From NCBI GenBank assembly GCA_028678445.1, contig JAJRDJ010000148.1, forward strand, positions 1-8,521: a DNA stretch of 8,521 nucleotides, in the 5' to 3' direction. This document shows, in pieces, positions 1 to 5,019 of the stretch. The stretch comes from Methylococcaceae bacterium (GTDB taxonomy: Bacteria; Pseudomonadota; Gammaproteobacteria; Methylococcales; Methylococcaceae). Made by a program: the position numbers and the translations under genes. Every line of letters starts with the position of its first letter. Position 1 is the stretch's first letter. The notes beneath the pieces were generated by a model, which had not been told where the DNA came from, did no database searches, and saw only the letters and a program-made list of their open reading frames with translations.

Positions 1-177
1 GAACAGATTTATAACCTTGCCCATACCTCCATCATCCAAAGTGCCTGGAAGCAGGAACGCCGACCTACGCTACATGGTTGGGTCTATGGATTAAACGACG
101 GTGTCATCAAGGAACTAATCAACCTACCGCCTGGCAGCCAGATCAGCCCCATCTATCAGTATGCTGATGAAGCTTGA
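1..177 (+). CDS. can: Beta-carbonic anhydrase, C-terminal end (partial)
   Basis: Reading frame 1 is open from the first base to a TGA at 175-177 and gives 58 residues. They match the tail of beta-class carbonic anhydrases: a Q-x-Y-N-L-x-H helix, then I-I-Q-S-A-W, a basic stretch, then L-H-G-W-V-Y-G-L-N-D-G-V-I (E. coli Can has an equivalent H-G-W-x-Y-G-I-x-D-G). These enzymes interconvert CO2 and bicarbonate, usually in the cytosol, with zinc held by two Cys and one His. All of the zinc ligands lie upstream of this window, so activity cannot be judged. The gene reads toward the redoxin gene 91 bases downstream. The link to the dabBA genes further right is inferred from pathway and distance only. 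Family assignment is fairly sure; the symbol is by similarity to E. coli can. Confidence 0.85.
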   Translation, partial: EQIYNLAHTSIIQSAWKQERRPTLHGWVYGLNDGVIKELINLPPGSQISPIYQYADEA

Positions 178-268
178 GCAGCCAGTGAACACCCTGCTCT
201 CCAAGGTCCTTGGTAATGAGCGAGATCCTGAAGAGCATTCCTCTGTCCACTAAGCCAAGAGGTGACCC

Positions 269-826
269 ATGCCGTCTACCTACCCCCTAGCACCGCCCTT
301 GAATGTCAGTCAGTGGTTCAACGCCCCAGAGCCGCTGACGCTGGATGCCTTGCGTGGCCGCATCATCGTTTTGCATGCGTTCCAGATGCTCTGTCCCGGC
401 TGTGTCAGCCACGGCGTGCCACAGGCACAAGCGGTGCATGAGCGGTTCTCGGAGCAGGGCATTGTCGTCATTGGCTTGCATACGGTGTTCGAGCACCACG
501 AGGCGATGCCGCCAGTGGCCTTGGCCGCCTTTATCCATGAATACCGGCTGAGTTTTCCGATTGGCGTGGACCGGCCCTCCGCCGCCCAAGCGGTGCCCCA
601 CACGATGCAGGCCTATCAATTGCGCGGAACGCCCTCGCTGGTGGTGATCGACCAGGTTGGCCGGATACGGCTGTCGGCGTTCGGTCGCGTGGATGATCTC
701 GGCCTGGGCACTCTGCTCGGCCAGCTGCTGGCGGATGCGCCAGCCTTTGGAGCGGGTCGTGATCAGCCGTTGAACAGCGACATCCGTCAAGGCACTTGCG
801 ACGATCACGGCTGTGGTCATCCTTGA
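269..826 (+). CDS. Cytosolic thioredoxin-fold (TlpA/redoxin-like) protein with CPGC motif
   Basis: This 185-residue protein has the thioredoxin fold of the TlpA/AhpC-redoxin group. After an N-terminal strand it shows C42-P-G-C45 at the start of a helix, in the place of the usual CxxC redox site. The family cis-proline appears as G-T-P-S (P122), followed by the strand L-V-V-I-D and then G-R-I-R. There is no signal peptide or lipobox, so it is probably cytosolic, unlike most TlpA proteins. The C-terminus carries two further cysteines, C177 and C182, in a short D/H/G-rich tail that could bind metal or act as resolving cysteines (inference). The ATG at 269 is supported by AAGAGGTGA at 257-265. 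It lies 91 bases after the carbonic anhydrase gene and 61 bases before a small membrane protein gene, so co-transcription is plausible. Its substrate is unknown; thiol-disulfide exchange or peroxide reduction are the usual roles of the fold. Confidence 0.8.
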   Translation: MPSTYPLAPPLNVSQWFNAPEPLTLDALRGRIIVLHAFQMLCPGCVSHGVPQAQAVHERFSEQGIVVIGLHTVFEHHEAMPPVALAAFIHEYRLSFPIGVDRPSAAQAVPHTMQAYQLRGTPSLVVIDQVGRIRLSAFGRVDDLGLGTLLGQLLADAPAFGAGRDQPLNSDIRQGTCDDHGCGHP

Positions 827-871
827 TTCCTCACTCCATAGCACCGACATGATCAGCATGACTGTAACGTC

Positions 872-878
872 GAGGAGG
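872..878 (+). promoter_or_regulatory. Strong ribosome binding site fixing the start of the small membrane protein
   Basis: GAGGAGG lies nine bases before the ATG at 888. The frame is open back to an ATG at 813, inside the redoxin gene. Only the 888 start has a good Shine-Dalgarno sequence and places the first hydrophobic segment close to the N-terminus, so it is the better choice. Confidence 0.7.
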
Positions 879-887
879 TTAAAGCCA

Positions 888-1271
888 ATGAATCAAACAT
901 CCCAGTTCACACACTCATTCAAGCTCTCGGTGGCGGTTCTAGTCCTCTGGTTCTTCTGGGACACTCTCCTTGGAGTCACGCTACATGGGCTGCACATAGT
1001 GGTCGAGATACTTGAGCTGTTGCTTGAGCATCTCCTGGAAAGCCTGTTTCATGTGGAGGGACACACCGCACAGATGTATACCGCATGGATTGGGTTCAGT
1101 CTCTTGGTAGCCCTGACATTGTTCGCCTACCGCCATACCCGGAGGATGTTGGCTAACAAATTTCCAACCAAAGACCACTTCTCCACTTGGTCACGGCAAT
1201 GGGCGCGGGAGCATTGGTTCATACTGGCACTTCCCACGCTGGTCTTGGTTCTGAGCGAGTCCCTCTTTTGA
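888..1271 (+). CDS. Small membrane protein of unknown function, about three membrane segments
   Basis: From the ATG at 888 the product is 127 residues. Hydrophobic stretches lie at about 11-33, 64-82 and 109-124. Between the first two (about 34-56) is a leucine-rich helix dotted with Glu and His that looks amphipathic and could lie on the membrane or mediate pairing. A basic loop, Y-R-H-T-R-R near residues 81-86, follows the second segment and suggests a cytosolic face there. I do not recognise the family. It follows the redoxin gene by 61 bases on the same strand, so a membrane partner for that protein or for the carbonic anhydrase is possible but unproven. The TGA at 1269-1271 coincides with the first recognisable bases of the IS1380 remnant. 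The native end may therefore have been lost and the present C-terminus (after about residue 120) could be a junction product. Confidence 0.65.
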   Translation: MNQTSQFTHSFKLSVAVLVLWFFWDTLLGVTLHGLHIVVEILELLLEHLLESLFHVEGHTAQMYTAWIGFSLLVALTLFAYRHTRRMLANKFPTKDHFSTWSRQWAREHWFILALPTLVLVLSESLF

Positions 1272-1650
1272 GCAGGGTGCTACGGCCCTGGAAAACGCGG
1301 CGTCGCAACGGGCGCTGTAGGGTATGGCGCAAGCCTTCGCCGATCAGTTCATCGGCCGTTATGCCCAACCGCCCGCCGTGATCGTGCTGGATATGGATCA
1401 TGCCGAGGATGCCGCCCATGGGCAACCGGAGTTGATCTTTTGCCACCACCACGATGGCAACCACGGTTACCGGCCGCTCTTTATCTTTGCGGGGCTGTAC
1501 GGCCAGTTCATCACGGCGGCGCTCCGTCCCGGCAAGCGCCCGACCGGTGCCGAGAAAGCCGCCATCCTCAAACGGGTTCTGCACTACCTCCGCGCCGCCT
1601 GGCCCACAACCCCCATCATCTCTGAGGGGGAGGGTCATTTTGCCAACCCC
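1270..1650 (+). pseudogene. IS1380-family transposase fragment
   Basis: From the ATG at 1324, 109 codons resemble the central catalytic part of IS1380-type DDE transposases: V-I-V-L-D-M-D-H (first Asp region, D23/D25), A-H-G-Q, then P-L-F-I-F, F-I-T-A-A-L-R-P-G-K-R-P, and a G-H-F-A-N-P motif. Similarity continues upstream in the same frame to about 1270 (A-L-E-N-A-A-S-Q-R-A-L) but is cut by TAG at 1318-1320, where family members usually have Tyr. The second catalytic Asp, normally in R-G-D-G-H-F, appears here as Glu (E103 in E-G-E-G-H-F). After base 1650 the family sequence stops, although the frame stays open to 1815. Complete members are around 400 residues or longer, so both ends are missing and the piece is inactive. 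Family features are recalled from memory, not searched. Confidence 0.75.
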
Positions 1651-1717
1651 GGTCGGGCCACGATGCCGATAGTGATGGACCCCGTTGAGCACGCTACGCC
1701 CCTGCCTACTATTGTCC

Positions 1718-2161
1718 TCAGCGCTGGGCGCAACGATCCGTGGACCTATCCTGAATTTGCCGACTGGTTGCCTGACGAGGACGCCTGTGCTCAGTTCCTT
1801 GACGGGTTGCGGTGACATAGGCCAGGAGCTTTATCAGGCCCTCCCAAAGTGCCATGAGGCCGGGATGACTATCCCCTTTACGGCCTACCAGTGCGGTGGT
1901 GTCCTGCAGACACAACCCCCAGTTTTCCTGGCCCATCCGGGTTGTCGTCGGCTCGCCGTGAGCGGTCAACCGTACCCACCAATCCATGGCCTCATGGTCC
2001 AGCAGGCGGTAGGCCGTCTTGGTTTCGGCCAACCCGCGGCAAGCCAGCGGGATGCGTTGCGTCGGCTGGGCGGACAGGTCGTCCACCAACCGGATCAGCC
2101 GTTTTGCCAACTGCAGATCACCCAGCGCCGCACCCGATAATCCTGCCATTGCCCAGACTAT
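1718..2161 (-). pseudogene. IS4-family (Tn5-like) transposase, internally deleted
   Basis: The frame from the ATG at 2149 encodes 143 residues, and in-frame similarity seems to start slightly earlier (I-V-W at about 2153-2161). Residues 3-60 match the N-terminal DNA-binding domain of Tn5/IS4 transposases: L-G-D-x-x-L-A-K-R-L, A-Q-P-T-x-x-I-P-L-A-C, A-E-T-K-T-A-Y-R-L-L-D. The L-C-L-Q-D-T-T of the first catalytic Asp region (D83) follows. At about residue 87 (base 1891) it switches to G-R-K-G-D-S-H-P-G-L-M-A-L-W-E-G-L, which normally sits near the C-terminus of these enzymes of roughly 450 residues. Some 300 residues holding the other catalytic acids are thus missing, while the frame is kept. 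The protein cannot catalyse transposition but would keep the DNA-binding domain if expressed. It runs against the IS1380 remnant. Confidence 0.75.
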
Positions 2162-2170
2162 AAGAGTTCA
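2159..2170 (-). repeat. Possible terminal inverted repeat of the IS4/Tn5-like remnant
   Basis: Read on the - strand, this stretch gives TGAACTCTTATA, ten bases before the transposase ATG. The core ACTCTTATA is shared with the Tn5 outer end (CTGACTCTTATACACAAGT, recalled). It lies on the correct side of the transposase start for an element end. No matching opposite end was found near 1650-1800, so only one end may survive. Confidence 0.4.
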
Positions 2171-2206
2171 TATTCAATAACTTACGCTATCAGATGCTTT
2201 TTCGGA

Positions 2207-2359
2207 ATGGAGTGGGTTTACACCCTGCTGGGTACCGCTAAACTCAATGGCCTCAGCCCCGTCTCCTGGCTTAAAGAAGCCTTAGAAAAACTCCCCACCT
2301 GGCCGAACAGCCGTTTCGATGAATTACTGCCGTTACGGCGAGTCCAGAAAGGGGATTGA
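2207..2359 (+). pseudogene. IS66-family transposase (TnpC), C-terminal fragment
   Basis: Fifty codons from the ATG at 2207 to TGA at 2357-2359 match the end of IS66-type transposases: Y-T-L-L-G-T-A-K-L-N-G-L-S-P, then W-L-K-E-A-L-E-K-L-P, and the typical close N-S-R-F-D-E-L-L-P. The first residues before W3 do not look like the family, so the true break is near 2210. Intact TnpC proteins are about 500 residues; the catalytic core and the accessory genes tnpA and tnpB are absent. There is no ribosome binding site, so the ATG is simply the first in frame and translation is not expected. Its last codons overlap, on the opposite strand, the 3' end of the LysR gene. Confidence 0.75.
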
Positions 2360-3286
2360 GCTGCAAGGTGGTTTTGCCCAAGGCTTACATTCTGACAAAA
2401 TCCCATGCGACTTGGTCAGCAGCTGCTCCAGCACATCGATCCGACTGCGGTGTGGTGCAGTGATGGCATAGAAGCGCTCCTGAAGCTGAGAGGACTCCCC
2501 AACCACCACTAGACTTCCGCCGCTCAGTTCGTCCTGTACGACGATCTCAGGCAATAAAGTCAGCCAGCCACTATCTCGGGCTATTAGGCGAAGCAAAGCC
2601 ATATCATCGACCTCCGCTCGCAGTCGCGGTTTTATTTCCGCGGATTCACAAAGGGCATCAAACTGTGCCCTCAGCGCGTGACGTGTGCCAGGAAGGGCAA
2701 TATCCACCTCATGCAAATCATCCGGAATGCGTAGCTTCCGACCTTGCCAAGTCATGGCATGGCCAACCAGTGAAACGGACTGGCTACCCAGAAACCGGCA
2801 GTGCAAAGGGCGATCTGGATCGACCGGTACCGTCTCATTTGCAAGCACCACGTCGAGTTGATGCCGAAGTAATCGATCCAGCAGCCAATCTAGTAAACCG
2901 GACTCCAGGGTCAATACGACATGGGGATTTGCGAGTGCGGGACGGATCCAGTTTTCCTGATAGTTGCGCGACATGGTGGCGACGCCACCCACCCGAAGTC
3001 TTGTTGTTCCGTCGTTGAGTCCTTGCAAACTGTCAAGCATTTCCTGGCTTAATCCAAATATGCCCTCAGCGTAGGAAAAGACAAGATGCCCGTTATCGGT
3101 AAGCACCAGACGGCGTCCCTCGCGAGCAAAGAGCGTGCTGCCAAGACGATCTTCCAACTGACGAATTTGCGCAGACAAAGCCGATTGGGAGGTATGAAGC
3201 TCTTGGGCCGCCCTCGTGAGGTGACTGACCTTAGCGACCCGCCAGAAATAGAAGAGGTGATGGAAGTTAAGCTGTTCTAAGTTCAT
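2333..3286 (-). CDS. LysR-type regulator, NhaR-like, probable regulator of dabBA; C-terminus altered by IS66
   Basis: The 317-residue product has an N-terminal winged helix-turn-helix (about residues 5-63: F-H-H-L-F-Y-F-W-R-V-A-K, then A-A-Q-E-L-H-T-S-Q-S-A-L-S-A-Q-I-R-Q-L-E) and a LysR effector-binding domain after it. The opening F-Y-F-W-R-V-A and the S-Y-A-E-G-I-F-G-L-S-Q-E-M-L-D linker resemble NhaR. It is divergent from dabB across 98 bases, an arrangement known for DAB gene clusters, so inorganic carbon supply is the likely signal (inference). Codons up to about E299 look native; the last 18 residues come from the IS66 terminal repeat and transposase read antisense. NhaR is about 300 residues, so probably little function was lost. 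The start has only a weak GGAA before it but matches family N-termini. A repeat of the control region overlaps its start codon, which would suit autoregulation. Confidence 0.85.
   Translation of the reverse strand: MNLEQLNFHHLFYFWRVAKVSHLTRAAQELHTSQSALSAQIRQLEDRLGSTLFAREGRRLVLTDNGHLVFSYAEGIFGLSQEMLDSLQGLNDGTTRLRVGGVATMSRNYQENWIRPALANPHVVLTLESGLLDWLLDRLLRHQLDVVLANETVPVDPDRPLHCRFLGSQSVSLVGHAMTWQGRKLRIPDDLHEVDIALPGTRHALRAQFDALCESAEIKPRLRAEVDDMALLRLIARDSGWLTLLPEIVVQDELSGGSLVVVGESSQLQERFYAITAPHRSRIDVLEQLLTKSHGILSECKPWAKPPCSSIPFLDSP
2360..2388. repeat. Right terminal inverted repeat of the IS66-type element
   Basis: Directly after the transposase stop, the sequence read inward from 2388 on the - strand begins GTAAGCCTTGGGC and continues with AAAACCACC. 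Ends of IS66 elements typically start with GTAA(GC), and placing the end right after the tnpC stop is normal. The next eight bases, ATTCTGAC (2389-2396), would be the target duplication, since IS66 elements make 8-base duplications. No second copy is visible because the other end is lost. Confidence 0.6.
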
Positions 3287-3337
3287 TCATTCCATTTTAC
3301 AGAACATAACGTTCATTTCATTGTATTTTACAGAACA
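3273..3337. promoter_or_regulatory. Divergent lysR-dabB control region with repeated operator-like elements
   Basis: This AT-rich stretch contains two near-identical units. GTTCATT occurs at 3281-3287 and 3311-3317, and ATTTTACAGAACA occurs at 3294-3306 and, identical, at 3325-3337. The unit spacing is 30-31 bases, about three helical turns. Between the units is the dyad GAACATAACGTTC (3302-3314). A TGTTCT at 3273-3278 inside the lysR start mirrors the two AGAACA boxes. Paired, helically phased sites in a divergent region are typical of LysR regulators, so these are candidate operators for the LysR protein. The left unit covers the lysR start codon. I cannot place a convincing -35/-10 pair for dabB. 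Confidence 0.6.
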
Positions 3338-3384
3338 CTTCTTGGCGAATACCATGCCCTCATCAAATTGACGTGGAGATCGCC

Positions 3385-4995
3385 ATGAAATTGTTCGACC
3401 TGTTTGGCGCGGCCAGCACAATAGCTCCCGCCTCGATCATGCTTTTCGTCGCTTGGAGGGCGGCTTCCGTGCGGGGGGATCCCGACGATAACGGCAGCAG
3501 CATCTGGGCTTTGTTCACGGTTCTGTCCAGCCTAGCTTTCCTGTGCACGCTGGTCACGTTTGGCCTGCAGATGGCCGCCCCGCCTGGTGATGAAGGCGCA
3601 CTCAGCCGCTATGTGCCGGGCCTGGCGGTGAACGTGCTCGGCAGTCTGATCGCCGTGCTTGTCCAACTGCTGGGTATGGTGATTGGGCGGTTCTCTGCGC
3701 GCTATTTACAAGGCGAGCCCGGCCAGACACGCTACATCGCTGGATTTGCAGTCGTCTTGGCGACCGTTCATGTCCTGTTGCTGGCCAATCATTGGCTTGT
3801 GTTGATTGCGGCCTGGGCATTAGCTGGCAAGGCCCTTCAAAGCTTGCTGTGTTTCTACCCGGAGCGGCCCTTCGCCCTGCTTGCCGCGCATAAGAAGCAG
3901 TTAGCCGACCGGGCGGCTGATGCATTGCTCATCATCGCTGCGGTATCGGCTTACCTAGGCGTAGGCAGTGGCTCGATTTCTGACCTGTTGCGGCAGGTCG
4001 GTGGCCAAGACGCTTCCGTGGCTATGGAAATCAGCGCCGTATGCCTTGTACTGGCTGTGATCGTACGTACCGCGCTGCTGCCCGTTCACGGCTGGCTGAT
4101 CCAGGTCATGGAAGCTCCGACACCGGTTTCCGCGCTCCTGCACGCCGGGGTGGTTAATCTGGGAGGGTTTATCCTCATCCGCTTCTCCCCGCTGCTGGAA
4201 GCGTCGTCGATCGCCCGCTGGTTGCTGGTGATATTCGGGCTCGGCACCGCGCTGCTGGCCGGCTTCGTCATGCTGACGCGCATCAGCATCAAGGTTCGCC
4301 TGGCGTGGTCCACGGTCGCGCAGATGGGCTTCATGGTGCTCGAATGCGGACTGGGCCTTTACCAACTGGCCATACTGCACCTGATTGGGCATTCGCTGTA
4401 CAAGGCCCACACCTTCCTTTCGGCTTCCATGATCGTGCGGCAAACGCGGCTGCGGATGCTGCACGTTACAGCCCCAACGAGACGCATCAGCCTGCTGGCG
4501 GCACCATTGCTTGCATTTGCAATCGTCGCGCTGGTGCAAAATCTGGTCGCCAACACCGGTGCGATCTGGCCCTGGTGGTGGAGTGCCGCCCTGTCAGCGG
4601 CTTGGGCTCCCATGTTCTGGCTCCCTCAGCCAGTCGATGATGCGGCTCCGCCGACATGGCAACGGTTGCTTGCGGGCATTGGCATGGTGGCGTTTCTGAT
4701 GCTGGCAGTCCTGCTGGCTCATGCCGTTCCGCTGGGGTTAAGCAATACACCCCATCACGGGGCCGGCCTCGTGGCCTTGGCAGGCATGAGCCTTATGTAT
4801 CTGGGGCTGGCGACTTTGCAGTGGCGTCAAGGCAGTTGGGGCACATGGCGGCGATGGAGCTATGCGGGGTTTTACATCGATGAATTCTATACCCGCCTCG
4901 CCCTAAGACTGTGGCCGACATGTTGGTCGGGCGCTGCTTCTCCCGCGCGACAGACTGACTGGCCTGGCACGGAAACGACCACATTTACGCAATAA
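3385..4995 (+). CDS. dabB: DabB, proton-conducting membrane subunit of the bicarbonate accumulation system (NuoL/ND5-like)
   Basis: The product has 536 residues from the ATG at 3385, chosen over an in-frame GTG at 3373 because GGAG at 3375-3378 sits six bases before the ATG. It is hydrophobic throughout, with a dozen or more membrane segments, and belongs to the NuoL/ND5/MrpA proton-conducting family. Diagnostic stretches are L-L-P-V-H235-G-W-L-I-Q-V-M-E243-A-P-T-P-V-S-A-L-L-H-A-G-V-V-N, then K303-V-R-L-A-W-S-T-V-A-Q-M-G, and L-H332-L-I-G-H336-S-L-Y-K340-A-H342, all in the proton-path region of this family. A C-terminal G-F-Y-I-D-E-F-Y-T-R is also typical of DabB. No other complex I genes are present, and dabA follows after 24 bases. 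By analogy with Halothiobacillus it forms a complex with DabA and supplies the cation or proton gradient that drives bicarbonate build-up. The gene seems intact. Confidence 0.92.
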   Translation: MKLFDLFGAASTIAPASIMLFVAWRAASVRGDPDDNGSSIWALFTVLSSLAFLCTLVTFGLQMAAPPGDEGALSRYVPGLAVNVLGSLIAVLVQLLGMVIGRFSARYLQGEPGQTRYIAGFAVVLATVHVLLLANHWLVLIAAWALAGKALQSLLCFYPERPFALLAAHKKQLADRAADALLIIAAVSAYLGVGSGSISDLLRQVGGQDASVAMEISAVCLVLAVIVRTALLPVHGWLIQVMEAPTPVSALLHAGVVNLGGFILIRFSPLLEASSIARWLLVIFGLGTALLAGFVMLTRISIKVRLAWSTVAQMGFMVLECGLGLYQLAILHLIGHSLYKAHTFLSASMIVRQTRLRMLHVTAPTRRISLLAAPLLAFAIVALVQNLVANTGAIWPWWWSAALSAAWAPMFWLPQPVDDAAPPTWQRLLAGIGMVAFLMLAVLLAHAVPLGLSNTPHHGAGLVALAGMSLMYLGLATLQWRQGSWGTWRRWSYAGFYIDEFYTRLALRLWPTCWSGAASPARQTDWPGTETTTFTQ

Positions 4996-5004
4996 GATCT
5001 CTTC

Positions 5005-5010
5005 GAGGAG
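5005..5010 (+). promoter_or_regulatory. Ribosome binding site supporting a GTG start for dabA
   Basis: GAGGAG lies nine bases before the GTG at 5020. No in-frame ATG occurs until codon 81, which falls inside the conserved N-terminal region, so GTG is the start. The site is within the 24-base gap after dabB, consistent with one transcript. Confidence 0.7.
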
Positions 5011-5019
5011 AACAACATC

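Larger units (their letters stand above)
1270..2388. mobile_element. Cluster of three decayed insertion sequences (IS1380, IS4 and IS66 types)
   Basis: About 1.1 kb between the membrane protein gene and the LysR gene holds no intact gene. In order it contains a middle piece of an IS1380-type transposase (+), a shrunken IS4/Tn5-type transposase (-), and the tail plus right end of an IS66-type element (+). None has a full transposase or two recognisable ends, so all are immobile by themselves. Bases 1651-1717 and 2171-2206 match nothing I can identify and are probably junction sequence. Three unrelated elements meeting here suggest repeated insertion and deletion at one site, perhaps through recombination between copies elsewhere in the genome (inference). 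Confidence 0.75.

Noticed and set aside
813..887. Upstream start for the small membrane protein at 813
   Set aside because: It would overlap the redoxin gene, lacks a ribosome binding site, and adds a non-conserved-looking polar leader; the ATG at 888 has GAGGAGG before it.
1219..1818. 199-codon open frame on the - strand
   Set aside because: It is antisense to the IS1380 remnant and overlaps the membrane protein end. It shows low-complexity Gly/Arg/Val content and no family motif.
1685..2140. 151-codon open frame on the + strand
   Set aside because: It is antisense to the IS4-type transposase remnant, whose - strand frame carries clear motifs.
3281..3337. CRISPR-like or tandem-repeat array
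   Set aside because: There are only two units, very close together and in the divergent promoter region; an operator pair explains them better.
3385..4995. dabB as a complex I (nuoL) or Mrp antiporter gene
   Set aside because: No other nuo or mrp genes are nearby, and the next gene is the DUF2309 protein DabA. This pairing identifies DabB.
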